Shown here piece by piece: positions 8,247-16,912 of a DNA stretch of 64,000 nt. A model generated the notes under the pieces. That model had not been told where the DNA came from. It was given only the letters and a program-made list of their open reading frames with translations, and did not search any database. The DNA comes from Amycolatopsis umgeniensis. Its GTDB lineage: Bacteria; Actinomycetota; Actinomycetes; Mycobacteriales; Pseudonocardiaceae. Location: positions 3,906,001 to 3,970,000 of the forward strand of contig NZ_JACHMX010000001.1 in the NCBI RefSeq assembly GCF_014205155.1. Reading direction: 5' to 3'. Each line of letters opens with the position of its first letter. The first letter of the stretch is position 1. The translations under genes were made by a program, and so were the position numbers.

Positions 8247-8498
8247 TCAGACGGAAGCGGCCTTCACGGCGGCCTCGATCTCGGCGAACGAAGGGTTCAC
8301 CATCGCCGTCGAGCCCACGAACACCGTCGGCACGACTTCGTTCCCGTCCGCCACCGAGCGCACGCGCGCGGCCGCGTCCGGGTCCTCCCAGATGTTGACG
8401 CGTTTCACAGTGAAGCCGCTCTTCGAAAGCGGCCGCTCCAGCGCGGCGCAGAACCCGCATCCGGGGCGCCAGTAGAACTCGACCTCGACGTCACTCAT
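8247..8498 (-). CDS. mycoredoxin/glutaredoxin-like protein
   Basis: The 83-residue thioredoxin-fold protein has a CGFC active site (Cys14, Cys17) in YWRPGCGFC and the cis-proline segment EVVPTVFVG. In actinobacteria such small glutaredoxins (mycoredoxins) use mycothiol to reduce mixed disulfides in the cytoplasm. The start at 8498 overlaps the stop of the upstream hydrolase gene (ATGA), so it is the last gene of a long minus-strand operon running from 12610. A longer frame exists upstream but lies inside the neighbour. Confidence 0.88.
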   Translation of the reverse strand: MSDVEVEFYWRPGCGFCAALERPLSKSGFTVKRVNIWEDPDAAARVRSVADGNEVVPTVFVGSTAMVNPSFAEIEAAVKAASV

Positions 8499-9265
8499 TC
8501 GCCGTCCTCCGACCTCAGGTAGTCCAACTGCGCCCGCACACTCCACTCGGCGGGCGCCCACAAAGCCTTGTCGACGTCGGCGTAGACGACCTCGACCACC
8601 TGGCGCGGAGTGGCTTCCGCACCGAGGATCTCCAGTGCCGAACGCACCTGGTCCAGCCGTTCTTCCCGGTGCGCCAGGTATTCGCGCGCCGTCGCGGCCA
8701 GGTCGGGCAGTTCGGGGCCGTGTCCCGGCAGGCCGGTGGTGCCGCCGGGCAGCTCGACGAGTTTCCGCAGCGAGCGCAGGTAGTCGCCGAGATCGTGCAG
8801 CACGGTGGTGCCGCGGCCGAGGATGGTGTCACCGGTCAGGATCTGCCCGTCGGACACCAGGCAGATCGAGTCGCCGGTGTGCCCGGGCGTGTGCAGCACC
8901 GAGAGCTCCAGCCCGGCGGCCTCGACCACTTCACCGTCCACAAGGGACTTTCCGCCGATGCAGAGCGACTCGTCGAACGCCCGCACCGGGGCACCGGCGC
9001 GCTCGGCGAACCAGGGTGCGCCCTCGGCGTGGTCGGGATGATGGTGGGTCAGGATGATCAGCTCGACAGCGCCGGTTTCCGCCAGCAGCGTCAAGTGTTC
9101 GATGTCCTCGTGACCGGGGTCGACGACCACGGAACCCGTCGCGCCCGGACCGCGGAGCACCCAGGAATTGGTGCCTTCCAACGTCATCGAAGACGGATTG
9201 TGCTCCAGCAGCACGGAAGCCGTCGGCGTGACCTGGCGCAGCACGCCGTACGCGGGGGCGCTCAC
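8495..9265 (-). CDS. metallo-beta-lactamase-fold hydrolase
   Basis: The 256-residue protein carries HHHPDH, the zinc-binding motif of the metallo-beta-lactamase superfamily, followed by HTPGHT, GDTIL and a C-terminal GHGP. It resembles the LACTB2/glyoxalase II-type branch and matches Rv3677c by position. The GTG start at 9265 overlaps the NUDIX stop (GTGA). The true substrate is unknown; an RNA or thioester would fit the family. It is translationally coupled on both sides. Confidence 0.87.
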   Translation of the reverse strand: MSAPAYGVLRQVTPTASVLLEHNPSSMTLEGTNSWVLRGPGATGSVVVDPGHEDIEHLTLLAETGAVELIILTHHHPDHAEGAPWFAERAGAPVRAFDESLCIGGKSLVDGEVVEAAGLELSVLHTPGHTGDSICLVSDGQILTGDTILGRGTTVLHDLGDYLRSLRKLVELPGGTTGLPGHGPELPDLAATAREYLAHREERLDQVRSALEILGAEATPRQVVEVVYADVDKALWAPAEWSVRAQLDYLRSEDGE

Positions 9266-10074
9266 GCCGGATCCAGTACGACGCGGACCTTGTCGCCGTC
9301 GCGCACCAGTGTCGGCATGATCTTCTTGATCTCGCGTTCGACCGCCCGCGCGGTGGCCGCCGAGTCGAATTCGCCCAGTTCCGCGAGCGTGATCCAGGTC
9401 GGGGGCATGAGCATGCGGCGCCCTTCCTTGGCGTCGGCGATGGCCTCCTCCGGCCGCTGCCAGCCGGAGCTGACGGCCTCGGAGGTGGCGCTGTCCGCCT
9501 CCTGCCCCTCGGGCAGCACGGCGACGAAGAAACAGGTGTCGTAGCGGCGCGGTTCCTGGGGCGGGGTGACCCAGTTCGCCCACGGGCGCAGGAGATCCGC
9601 GCGCAGCGTCAGGCCGTTCGCCTCGAGGAACGCGGCGAGCGAGAGTTCGCGGGAGACCAGTTTCGCGCGGGCGTCGTGGTACGGCGTCGTGTCGGTGACG
9701 ATGTCGTCCCCGAGGCTCGCGAGCAGCACTCCCGACTCCTCGAACGTCTCCCGCACGGCGGCGCACACCAGGGCGCGGGCAAGCGATTCCTCGCAGCCGA
9801 AGCGCTCCGCCCACCAAGCCGGCTCCGGGCCCGCCCAGCTCACCGAGGTGTCGACATCGCGGGAATCCACGCCACCGCCGGGGAAGACGGTCATCCCGCC
9901 CGCGAACGGCATGCCCTTCACCCGGTGCTGCAGGAAGACCTCGACGCCTTGCGCGCCGTCGCGGAGGAGGATCACGGTCGCCGCGTCCTTGGGCGTCACC
10001 GGCTCGCCGCCGGCGTTGGCGCGGGTGCCCACCCCGGCCCCCACCGGGATGTCGAATGTCAGTTCTTCAGCCAC
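9262..10074 (-). CDS. NUDIX hydrolase, NUDT19-like
   Basis: The 270-residue protein has the NUDIX helix RETFEESGV, preceded by the GGMTVFPGGGVD strand-loop and a long insert between them, as in NUDT8/NUDT19-type acyl-CoA diphosphatases. The GTG at 10074 is the first credible start. It precedes and overlaps the metallo-hydrolase gene. A hairpin at 10091-10154 separates it from the upstream gene, so it may have its own promoter there. Hydrolysis of CoA derivatives is inferred from family only. Confidence 0.82.
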   Translation of the reverse strand: MAEELTFDIPVGAGVGTRANAGGEPVTPKDAATVILLRDGAQGVEVFLQHRVKGMPFAGGMTVFPGGGVDSRDVDTSVSWAGPEPAWWAERFGCEESLARALVCAAVRETFEESGVLLASLGDDIVTDTTPYHDARAKLVSRELSLAAFLEANGLTLRADLLRPWANWVTPPQEPRRYDTCFFVAVLPEGQEADSATSEAVSSGWQRPEEAIADAKEGRRMLMPPTWITLAELGEFDSAATARAVEREIKKIMPTLVRDGDKVRVVLDPA

Positions 10075-10090
10075 ACCCGCAACCTAACAT

Positions 10091-10154
10091 CGCGTTTCGT
10101 CCTCTGGTTGCGATAGTTGCGCGTGCAACCACCGCATCCAGAGGACGAAACGCG
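10091..10154. repeat. family B inverted repeat (TTTCGTCCTCT type)
   Basis: Perfect 17-bp arms (CGCGTTTCGTCCTCTGG and complement) with an inner stem GGTTGC / GCAACC. Related sequences occur at 53862-53917 and 54019-54040, and half of one at 20658-20674. Confidence 0.85.
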
Positions 10155-10164
10155 TAGGGCCTGC

Positions 10165-11313
10165 TTAAGACCAGCTAGAGCCGCTGCTGCGCGAAGCCCC
10201 GTTCAGCCGGATCTTCGCCGCTTCGGCGCGCTCCCGTTCGGCGAGCTCGGCGTGCAGCTCGCGCAGGAGAGCGCGATCGCGCTCGCTCAGGCTGGGGTCG
10301 TCGAGGTCGAGAGCGGGCAGCTCGACGACCTCGTGCATGCTCGGCTTGCCCGAGGCGATCTCACGGCCCTTTTCGGGGTCCTCTTTGAGCGCCTGCCGCA
10401 GCTGTGCCACTTCGGCCGGGGTCAGGTCGGCCGTGCGCTCGGCACGGGTCTCCGCCCTCGACTTGCGCGGCAGCGGCTCCGGGGACGACGACGGTGTCGG
10501 TGCGGCGGGCGCGGGCGCCTGCTGCACGATCGGCACCACCGGCGCGATCGGCTCGCTCGGTTCGTGGCCGCCACTGCCCACCGGGCGCAGCCCGTGCCTG
10601 CTCGGCTGCTCCTTGGCCGGCTCGGGAGCCGGAGCGGGAGCGGACGGCGGGGTCACCGGCTCGGACCGAAAGTCACTGGAATGGGTACTCCCGGTGACCC
10701 AGACAGGACTCGCGGCCGACGAAGCGGCCTGGTGATAGGCGGACCGTGCCACACCGGGTCCCGCGACCTCCACGACCGAGCGGATGCCCGCGCGGCGAAG
10801 CGCGGTGTCCACGCGGAACGCGACCGCGGGCGGGTTGCCCTCCGGGCCGATCTCGACCAGCACCACCCGTTGCGGCAGCGCGCCGGGCACGCTGCCGGCG
10901 GGCGTGTTCCGCCACACCGCGTGCACCGACCGGACGTCCGGCAGCACCTGCAGGGTGCGGTCGAGCGCCTCGGCGAGGCCGAATTCGGGCGTGTTCTCAC
11001 CGGTGAACCGGTGGGTGAGCACCGACTCGTCCTCCTCGACGAGCAGGTCGTTCGCCAGGGTGGCGTCGGACCGGCTCATCTCGAGGACGAGCGCGAGTTC
11101 ACGCTGTTCGGACGAGCTCACCGGGATCTTCCCCGCGATCAGGGTGCCGGTGGTGAGCTCGACCGCTTCGTCGATGTGCGCACGCGCGATCAGCTCACGC
11201 GCTTCGGTCAAAGCACTGTCGTCGATACGACCCGCCAGGGCCAGTAACAGGTTGTGCAGGCGCAGGGGCACCGAGAACCCGTCCATGGGCGGGCCGTCGT
11301 GGACCTCCACCAT
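10165..11313 (-). CDS. conserved actinobacterial protein of unknown function
   Basis: The 382-residue protein has an ordered N-terminal half (to about residue 210), with SVPLRLHNLLLALAGRIDD at the start. A proline/alanine-rich, low-complexity linker (about 215-290) follows, then a charged helical C-terminus rich in Arg, Glu and Leu (ERDRALLRELHAELAERERAEA). No enzyme motif, signal peptide or membrane span is visible. It lies 38 bp downstream of another unknown protein, and both sit between ridA and the NUDIX gene, so they are probably co-expressed. The layout suggests a scaffold or regulatory protein, but this is a guess. Confidence 0.7.
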   Translation of the reverse strand: MVEVHDGPPMDGFSVPLRLHNLLLALAGRIDDSALTEARELIARAHIDEAVELTTGTLIAGKIPVSSSEQRELALVLEMSRSDATLANDLLVEEDESVLTHRFTGENTPEFGLAEALDRTLQVLPDVRSVHAVWRNTPAGSVPGALPQRVVLVEIGPEGNPPAVAFRVDTALRRAGIRSVVEVAGPGVARSAYHQAASSAASPVWVTGSTHSSDFRSEPVTPPSAPAPAPEPAKEQPSRHGLRPVGSGGHEPSEPIAPVVPIVQQAPAPAAPTPSSSPEPLPRKSRAETRAERTADLTPAEVAQLRQALKEDPEKGREIASGKPSMHEVVELPALDLDDPSLSERDRALLRELHAELAERERAEAAKIRLNGASRSSGSSWS

Positions 11314-11351
11314 TGCTCTGCTCCCTCCCGGCTCGCCTGGTGGTGCGAGCG

Positions 11352-11984
11352 TTAAGCGGCGACCAGCCGACTTCCGGTGTCCACCGCGCCCACACAGACC
11401 AGTTCGGAGCTGGCGAGCGCGGTGCGGTGATAGCCGGTGAGGTCGATGCTCGGCGGGAGAACCTCGACGCCGGGCTCCTCGTCACCCAGTACGCGCAAGA
11501 CGCGCTGCAACTCGCCCGTCAGCCTCGGCAACCCGTTGAGCGCCGTGACCAGGAGGACTCGTTTCGCCCCACCCTCGCCGACCACACCGAGGTGTCGCCA
11601 GCTTTGCCGCACTTCACCCACATCCGGCCGTCCCCGCAACGTTGCGTGGATCAATACGGACACAGAGTCGACGGAGTTCACCCATTCGGGCGCACTCTGC
11701 GTGAATGTGTACCTGGTCTCGGTGACGTCGTCTACCCCCAGGGTGGAACTCACCTGATGCCAGTCGGCCCCGTGAGGAATGAGCCCGGCGACTAGCAGGC
11801 GATACTCGGTTTGATCCAGGTCGATCCTGTGCTTAAGCAAAGACCTGGGGAGGGTCCGCGCGAGTGTGCCCATCGCGCCCTCGCCCAGCCAGTCGCGGAA
11901 TCGCCACAGGAGCTGATCCGGCAGCCGTCCCGCCAGCCGGAGCAGGAGCTCGTGCGAGGACTTCTCGATGTCCGGGTCCATCAC
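11352..11984 (-). CDS. conserved protein of unknown function
   Basis: The 210-residue protein is soluble and without recognised motifs; tryptophans and leucines are evenly spread, which points to a folded globular protein. It begins at a GTG that overlaps the ridA stop (an ATG three bases on is an alternative start), so it is coupled to ridA. It ends 38 bp before its unknown partner at 11313. The presence of both between two conserved backbone genes suggests a lineage-specific insertion in the operon. Confidence 0.7.
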   Translation of the reverse strand: MMDPDIEKSSHELLLRLAGRLPDQLLWRFRDWLGEGAMGTLARTLPRSLLKHRIDLDQTEYRLLVAGLIPHGADWHQVSSTLGVDDVTETRYTFTQSAPEWVNSVDSVSVLIHATLRGRPDVGEVRQSWRHLGVVGEGGAKRVLLVTALNGLPRLTGELQRVLRVLGDEEPGVEVLPPSIDLTGYHRTALASSELVCVGAVDTGSRLVAA

Positions 11985-12436
11985 TTCACCTCCACGATCA
12001 GTTCGATCTCGACCGGCGCCCCGATCGGCAGCTCGGCGACCCCGACGGCCGAGCGGGCGTGGATACCCGACTCGCCGAAGATCTCGCCGAGCAGCTCGGA
12101 CGCCCCGTTGATCACCGCGGGCTGACCGGTGAAGCCCTCCGCGGACGCGACGAACCCGACGACCTTGACCACACGCACGACGTTGTCGATGCCGGCGATC
12201 GAATCGACCGCGGCGAGCGCGTTGAGGATCGAAGTCCGCGCGTACTGCTTCGCCTCTTCGGGGCTGACCTCGGCACCGACCTTGCCGGTCGCTTCGAGCT
12301 CACCCTTGACGAAGGGCAGCTGCCCCGACGTGTAGACGTACGAACCGGTGCGGACGGCGGGCACGTAGGCCGCCAGCGGGGCGGCGACGCCGGGAAGTTC
12401 GATACCGAGCTCGGCGAGTCGATCGCTCCAGGTCAT
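11981..12436 (-). CDS. RidA/YjgF/YER057c family protein
   Basis: The 151-residue protein belongs to the RidA family, seen in YVYTSGQLPF near residue 40 and in the C-terminal R-S-A-V-G-V-AELP-GAPVEIE segment, where the arginine binds the carboxylate of enamine or imine intermediates. Canonical RidA deaminates 2-aminoacrylate. This longer actinobacterial type (Rv3678c) may act on other substrates. It follows the DUF4177 gene by 12 bp and is coupled to the gene at 11984. Confidence 0.88.
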   Translation of the reverse strand: MTWSDRLAELGIELPGVAAPLAAYVPAVRTGSYVYTSGQLPFVKGELEATGKVGAEVSPEEAKQYARTSILNALAAVDSIAGIDNVVRVVKVVGFVASAEGFTGQPAVINGASELLGEIFGESGIHARSAVGVAELPIGAPVEIELIVEVK

Positions 12437-12448
12437 GGCTTCAATCCC

Positions 12449-12610
12449 TCAGTTCTTGGCTCGTTTGAGGTAGGCGACGTGCTGCTCGCCGGTCGGGTTC
12501 GGGAGCACGGTGACGAGCTCCCAGCCGTCCTCGCCCCACTGGTCGAGGATCTGCTTGGTGGCGTGGATCAACAGGGGGACGGTCGCGTACTCCCACTTGG
12601 TGGCGCTCAT
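12449..12610 (-). CDS. small DUF4177-type protein
   Basis: The 53-residue protein MSATKWEYATVPLLIH... with DGWELVTVLPNP and a C-terminal AYLKR matches the small DUF4177 beta-rich fold. It is in the position of Rv3678A and is the first gene of the minus-strand operon reaching to 8247. The start at 12610 is preferred over an upstream ATG because it begins the conserved region. Function is unknown. Confidence 0.8.
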   Translation of the reverse strand: MSATKWEYATVPLLIHATKQILDQWGEDGWELVTVLPNPTGEQHVAYLKRAKN

Positions 12611-12713
12611 GTCGGGGAGCGTAGCCAAACCGGCAAGGGCGCCCGACACACATGCGGAAAACCCTCTCGCGACCGGTTCGCCGATTTCCCGCCGATGTGG
12701 TTCACTTCACACC

Positions 12714-12725
12714 TACTCGGGAGTA
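12714..12725. promoter_or_regulatory. palindromic operator candidate TACTCGGGAGTA
   Basis: This near-perfect dyad lies 15 bp before the lipase start. A matching dyad (TACTCGAAAGTA) precedes the esterase at 27906, and a variant (TACCCGCGAGTA) lies at 45542-45553. It is probably the site of a TetR-type regulator. Confidence 0.5.
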
Positions 12726-12739
12726 GATAGGACGTTGAC

Positions 12740-13684
12740 ATGCGGACGACGAAGTCCCTTGCCGCCGCCTTCCTGGCCGCGGCCCTTGCCCTGATCTGCG
12801 CTTCACCGGCGAACGCCGACGAGAAACTCCCCGTTCCGTGGACACTCGCCGCGGCCCTGCCCGCGCAGGCGGCGAATCCCGGCGGCCCGCCACCCGGCGC
12901 GAACGACTTCGGCTGCCGTCCGGGCGCGGCCCATCCGAATCCGGTCGTGCTCGCCCACGGCCTCGGCGCCAACCAGACAGTGAACTGGCAGACGTTCGGC
13001 CCCTTGCTCAAGAACAACGGGTACTGCGTCTTCTCACTGACCTACGGAGTCCCCGGGAAGCCGCTGCCGATTTACCAGCCCGGCGGGCTCCTGCCGATGG
13101 AACAGAGCGCGAAGGAACTGTCGGCGTTCGTCGACAAGGTCCTCGGGGCGACCGGAGCGTCCAAGGTGGACATCCTCGGGCACTCCGAGGGCACGCTGAT
13201 GCCTTCCTATTACGTGAAGTTCCTCGGCGGCGCGTCCAAAGTGGACAAGTACGTCAGCCTGACCCCGCTTTGGGACGGCACGACCCTGTTCGGCGCCTCG
13301 CATCTCTACGCGCTCGCGGGCGCGCTGGGGCTCGCACCCGGGATCAACGGCATCCTCGACCCGGTCTGCGGCTCGTGCCGTCAGTTCCTGCGCGGTTCGG
13401 AGTTCCTCACGAACCTGCGCTCCGGCAACGGCGTCTTCCAGCCGGGCGTGACGTACACGAACATCCTGACCCGCTACGACGAAGCCGTCGTCCCGTACAC
13501 GAGCGGGCTCGGGAAGGGACCGAACGTGAAGAACATCGTCCTGCAGGACCGCTGCCTGCTGGACCTGGCCGAGCACGCCGGGGTCGCCGCCGACCGCAAC
13601 GCGGCCGGGCACGTCCTCAACGCGCTCGACCCGGCGCACGCGAAGCCCGTCCCGTGCGTGCCCGCGACCCCGATCGGGAGCTGA
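12740..13684 (+). CDS. secreted lipase/esterase (lipase class 2 type)
   Basis: The 314-residue protein has a signal peptide (residues 1-26, cut after ANA). Its alpha/beta-hydrolase body carries the oxyanion HGLGAN, nucleophile motif GHSEG (Ser149), and a late Asp/His. It resembles secreted actinobacterial triacylglycerol lipases of the EstA/LipA class-2 group. Four cysteines in the C-terminal half probably form disulfides (DPVCGSCRQ, QDRCLLD, KPVPC). It is monocistronic between the minus-strand operon and a family II hairpin at 13695. The TACTCGGGAGTA dyad upstream suggests repression by a fatty-acid-type regulator. Confidence 0.88.
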   Translation: MRTTKSLAAAFLAAALALICASPANADEKLPVPWTLAAALPAQAANPGGPPPGANDFGCRPGAAHPNPVVLAHGLGANQTVNWQTFGPLLKNNGYCVFSLTYGVPGKPLPIYQPGGLLPMEQSAKELSAFVDKVLGATGASKVDILGHSEGTLMPSYYVKFLGGASKVDKYVSLTPLWDGTTLFGASHLYALAGALGLAPGINGILDPVCGSCRQFLRGSEFLTNLRSGNGVFQPGVTYTNILTRYDEAVVPYTSGLGKGPNVKNIVLQDRCLLDLAEHAGVAADRNAAGHVLNALDPAHAKPVPCVPATPIGS

Positions 13685-13694
13685 CCCCGCTCCA

Positions 13695-13751
13695 AGTACA
13701 TGAAGGCCCCCTTCCTTGCGCCTAGGTACAGGAAGGGGGCCTTCATGTACT
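13695..13751. repeat. 57-bp family II palindromic element, orientation 1
   Basis: Perfect 22-bp arms containing ATGAAGGCCCCCTTCCT, with the asymmetric 13-nt centre TGCGCCTAGGTAC. The same 57 bp occurs at 54044-54100 in reverse orientation with no differences. It lies just after the lipase stop and could end its transcript. Confidence 0.92.
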
Positions 13752-13775
13752 CCGGTCACCGCTACGGTGGGTTCC

Positions 13776-14024
13776 GTGGAGACCTGGCGCGTGGTCGCGA
13801 CCGTCCTGCTGGCCGTGACCGGGCTGCCGCTGGTGCTCGTCCTGATGGCGAAGCTACGGGACCGCACGGACAGCTCGGGGACGGTCGCGATCACCGGCGC
13901 GGTGGCCTTCGTGGCCCTCCTCCTGCTCGGTGTGGTGATGCTCACGGTCCTGCCCGGGGCTGTGACCTGGAGTCTTCTGGGACTGGTCGCGGCCGCGCTC
14001 GGCGTCATGATGCTGGCGAGCTGA
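13776..14024 (+). CDS. small membrane protein
   Basis: The GTG at 13776 gives an 82-residue protein with three hydrophobic segments: VVATVLLAVTGLPLVLVLM, an alanine/valine-rich one, and the C-terminal LLGLVAAALGVMMLA. A short charged loop (KLRDRTDSS) follows the first. It lies 22 bp before the first of two Get3-type ATPases. The Get3/ArsA family inserts or escorts membrane proteins, so a client or partner role is possible, but nothing in the sequence proves it. An alternative longer frame begins within the repeat and is less likely. Confidence 0.65.
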   Translation: METWRVVATVLLAVTGLPLVLVLMAKLRDRTDSSGTVAITGAVAFVALLLLGVVMLTVLPGAVTWSLLGLVAAALGVMMLAS

Positions 14025-14033
14025 ACCCTCAAT

Positions 14034-14046
14034 TAGGGTGGGACCG
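14034..14046 (+). promoter_or_regulatory. leaderless promoter of the Get3-like ATPase pair
   Basis: A TAGGGT box at 14034-14039 is followed by 7 nt and the GTG at 14047, the spacing expected when transcription starts at the start codon. Confidence 0.45.
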
Positions 14047-15051
14047 GTGAGCACATCCCTTGCCGGCTGGACCGACGAACTCGCGAGAGCCAGGCTGCAT
14101 TTCGTCACCGGCAAGGGTGGGACGGGCAAGACCACGCTCGCCGCCTCGCTGGGCCTCGCGCTCGCCAAGGGCGGGCGCCGCGTGCTGCTGATCGAGGTCG
14201 AGGGCCGCCAGGGCATCGCCCAGCTCTTCGACACCGAGCCGCTGCCGTACGCCGAGCAGCGCATCGCGGCCGTCCCCGGCGGCGGTGAGCTGCGCGCGCT
14301 GCACATCGACGTCGAGGCCGCGCTCCTCGAGTACTTCGAAATGTTCTACAACCTCGGCTTCGCGGGGCGGACGCTGCGGCGGATGGGCGCGATCGAGTTC
14401 GCCACGACGCTCGCGCCGGGGCTTCGCGACGTCCTGCTGACCGGGAAGATCAAGGAATGCGTCGGCCGGACCGAATCGGACGGCCGCCACACCTATGACG
14501 CCGTCGTCGTCGACTCGCCGCCCACCGGCCGGGTCGTGAAGTTCCTCGACGTCACCAAGGCGCTGACCGACCTCGCCAAAACCGGCCCGATCCGCGGCCA
14601 GGCCGACGGCGTCGTCCGGCTGCTGCACTCCGGTGAGACCGCCGTCCACCTGGTGACGCTGCTGGAAGAGATGCCGGTGCGGGAGACCGTCGAAGCGGTC
14701 GCCGAACTCGACGGCGCGGATCTGCGCCCCGGCGCGGTGCTGGTCAACCGGGTCCGCCCGCCGCGGCTGCCCGCTCGCTCGGTGACGGCCGCCGCGGACG
14801 GCCGTGTCGACGCCTCGCGCGTCCGCGCCGGGCTCGCGTCGGCCGGGCTGAACCTGCCCGAAAGCACCCTCGACGCGCTGGTCGAAGAGACCGTCGAGCA
14901 CGCCGTCCGGGTCGCGGCCGAGCAACGTGCCCGCGAGCAGCTGTCCGAAGCGGACCTCCCGGGCCTCGAACTGCCGGATCTGACCGACGGGGTCGACGTC
15001 GCGGCGCTCTACGACCTCGCCGAAGCGCTGACCGAGCAGGGAGTGCGCTGA
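14047..15051 (+). CDS. Get3/ArsA-type ATPase, first of pair
   Basis: The 334-residue P-loop ATPase has the deviant Walker [10 protein letters not shown] of the ArsA/Get3/MinD class, a switch I-like IEVEGRQG, and [10 protein letters not shown] as the Walker B/switch II region. The family couples ATP hydrolysis to handling of tail-anchored proteins or metal extrusion. In M. tuberculosis the paired genes Rv3679-Rv3680 have been linked to resistance to certain membrane-active compounds. The GTG at 14047 is chosen over the one 9 bp upstream because a TAGGGT box lies 7 nt before it. Its stop overlaps the next start (TGATG). Confidence 0.88.
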   Translation: MSTSLAGWTDELARARLHFVTGKGGTGKTTLAASLGLALAKGGRRVLLIEVEGRQGIAQLFDTEPLPYAEQRIAAVPGGGELRALHIDVEAALLEYFEMFYNLGFAGRTLRRMGAIEFATTLAPGLRDVLLTGKIKECVGRTESDGRHTYDAVVVDSPPTGRVVKFLDVTKALTDLAKTGPIRGQADGVVRLLHSGETAVHLVTLLEEMPVRETVEAVAELDGADLRPGAVLVNRVRPPRLPARSVTAAADGRVDASRVRAGLASAGLNLPESTLDALVEETVEHAVRVAAEQRAREQLSEADLPGLELPDLTDGVDVAALYDLAEALTEQGVR

Positions 15052-16181
15052 TGTCGGACATCCTGGAGATCGACAAGCTGATCGACGATCCGGAGAGCCG
15101 GGTCATCGTCTGCTGCGGGTCCGGCGGGGTCGGCAAGACGACCACCGCGGCGGCGCTGGCGTTGCGCGCGGCCGAACGCGGACGGCAGACCGTGGTGCTC
15201 ACCATCGACCCGGCGCGGCGGCTGGCGCAGGCGCTCGGGCTGCGCGAGCTGGGCAACCACCCGAAACAGGTGCAGGTCGACGGCTTCGAACCCAAGGGCG
15301 AGCTCTGGGCGATGATGCTCGACATGCGCCGCACCTTCGACGACATGGTGCGTGTGCACGCCGGCCCAGAACGCGCCGAGCAGCTGCTGCAGAACCCCTT
15401 CTACCAGACCATTTCCACGTCGTTCTCCGGTACGCAGGAGTACATGGCGATGGAGAAGCTCGGGCAGCTCGCGGCCACCGACGAGTGGGATCTGATCATC
15501 GTCGACACGCCGCCGAGCCGGTCCGCGCTCGACTTCCTCGACGCGCCGACGCGGCTTTCCAGCGCGCTCGACGGCCGGATGATCCGGCTGCTCACCGGTC
15601 CGGCCAAGGCGGGCGGCTGGGGACTGCGCAAGGTCGTCAACGCTGGGTTCTCGATGTTCGCGAAGGCCGTCTCGACGATCATCGGCGGCCAGCTGCTGAC
15701 CGACGCTTCGGCGTTCATGCAGGCCTTCGACAGCATGTTCGGCGGCTTCCGCGAACGCGCACGCAAGACCTCCGAGCTGCTGCGATCCGGCGGGACTTCG
15801 TTCCTGGTGGTGGCCGCGCCGGAGCCGGACGCGCTGCGCGAGGCGTCCTACTTCGTGGAGCGGCTTTCGGAGGAGAGCATGCCGCTGGCCGGGCTGGTCG
15901 CGAACCGGACGCATCCGGTGCTCGCCCCGCTGTCCGGCGCGGAGGCCGTCGCGGCCGCCGAACAGCTGGCGAAGGGCGAGACCAGCGCACCGCTGGCCGA
16001 AGCCGTCCTCCGCCTGCACGCGGACAGGGTCGCGCTGGCCGAACGAGAGACGCGGCTGCTCGCCAGGTTCACGCGGGCTCATCCCGAGGTCCCGCTGGTG
16101 CGGGTGCCCGCGCTCCCCAGTGACGTGCACGATCTCGAAGGCCTGCGCGACATCGGGACCAGGCTCTCCACCCAGTCCTGA
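15051..16181 (+). CDS. Get3/ArsA-type ATPase, second of pair
   Basis: The 376-residue partner has Walker [10 protein letters not shown], the switch [14 protein letters not shown] typical of true Get3/ArsA proteins, and [16 protein letters not shown] as switch II. A central helical, hydrophobic region (about 170-230, including [17 protein letters not shown]) could bind a transmembrane helix. It overlaps the first ATPase by one base, so a heterodimer made in equal amounts is likely. A mismatched inverted repeat follows at 16186-16236. Confidence 0.9.
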   Translation: MSDILEIDKLIDDPESRVIVCCGSGGVGKTTTAAALALRAAERGRQTVVLTIDPARRLAQALGLRELGNHPKQVQVDGFEPKGELWAMMLDMRRTFDDMVRVHAGPERAEQLLQNPFYQTISTSFSGTQEYMAMEKLGQLAATDEWDLIIVDTPPSRSALDFLDAPTRLSSALDGRMIRLLTGPAKAGGWGLRKVVNAGFSMFAKAVSTIIGGQLLTDASAFMQAFDSMFGGFRERARKTSELLRSGGTSFLVVAAPEPDALREASYFVERLSEESMPLAGLVANRTHPVLAPLSGAEAVAAAEQLAKGETSAPLAEAVLRLHADRVALAERETRLLARFTRAHPEVPLVRVPALPSDVHDLEGLRDIGTRLSTQS

Positions 16182-16185
16182 ACTC

Positions 16186-16236
16186 CCGTGAAGGTCCCCT
16201 TCCCTACCTTGGACTCAGGGAAGGGGACTTCCACGG
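16186..16236. terminator. imperfect family II inverted repeat
   Basis: Arms of about 20 bp (CGTGAAGGTCCCCTTCCCT and a partner with two mismatches) lie in the short convergent gap between the ATPase gene and whiB4. It probably serves both directions. Confidence 0.6.
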
Positions 16237-16244
16237 AATCATGA

Positions 16245-16562
16245 TCACGAGACTCGGACGCGTACGTCTTCCTCTTCGTCTATCCCGGTGAAACTGCGCT
16301 TCGCCGCTTCAAGCAGGTCCGCCCAGCTGGTCACGTCCGGCCGCCGCCTCAGCAGCGCCCGCCGTTCCCGTTCGGTCATACCTCCCCAGATACCGAAGTT
16401 GATCCGGCCATCGAGCGCTTCCGCGAGGCATTCCGTCCTGACCGGGCAACCGAGGCAGACCGCCTTGGCCCGGTTCTGTTCCGCTCCCCGGACGAACAGG
16501 CCGTCCGGATCGGTGTCGCGGCACGACGCATTTACTCGCCAGCTCGACTGGTTGGTTTCCAT
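16245..16562 (-). CDS. whiB4: WhiB-family iron-sulfur regulator, WhiB4 type
   Basis: The 105-residue protein has the four cluster cysteines (Cys14, Cys36, Cys39, Cys45; C-X2-C-X5-C at the end), the GIWGGMTERERR turn and a basic C-terminus for DNA or sigma-factor contact. By position (Rv3681c) and sequence it is WhiB4. In mycobacteria WhiB4 senses oxygen and nitric oxide through a [4Fe-4S] cluster and tunes antioxidant genes. It is divergent from ponA2 across a 350-bp spacer. The dps, ohr, catalase and peroxiredoxin genes elsewhere in the window are plausible but unproven targets. Confidence 0.94.
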   Translation of the reverse strand: METNQSSWRVNASCRDTDPDGLFVRGAEQNRAKAVCLGCPVRTECLAEALDGRINFGIWGGMTERERRALLRRRPDVTSWADLLEAAKRSFTGIDEEEDVRVRVS

Positions 16563-16912
16563 ACCCCCAGCTCCCTACCCTGGTGTTCGACACACCACGG
16601 GGGGACGAAAAGCCTGCGCTCCTGCCCCCATGAGCGTGTCTCCCTTGTGCTCACGTCGGTTGAGCCGGCACCTCCCCGGTGCCGGGTGCCTCCGTTCGGT
16701 CGAATGCGACTGCCGCTCGCACTCACCCGTCTGTCGGCTTTTTCATACGTGAGACGTTGACGGACTGTAGGGGCCCTCGGTTCCCCCCGCCAAGTCCTAG
16801 AATGCCTCCCATTACCAGCCGTCACCACATGGGGTCGATTTCGTGACCGAATCCGCACCCACAGCGAGGTGACGTCACGGTGGGCTAACGGCATCCGCGT
16901 ACCCTGGTCCGC
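16563..16912. promoter_or_regulatory. divergent whiB4-ponA2 regulatory region
   Basis: No gene is seen. The spacer holds small dyads (GTGTTCGACACAC at 16581-16593; GGCACCTCCCCGGTGCC at 16667-16683) that may belong to the whiB4 leader. A TACCCT box at 16900-16905 lies 7 nt before the ponA2 GTG. A palindromic TGACGTCA occurs at 16870-16877. Confidence 0.5.
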
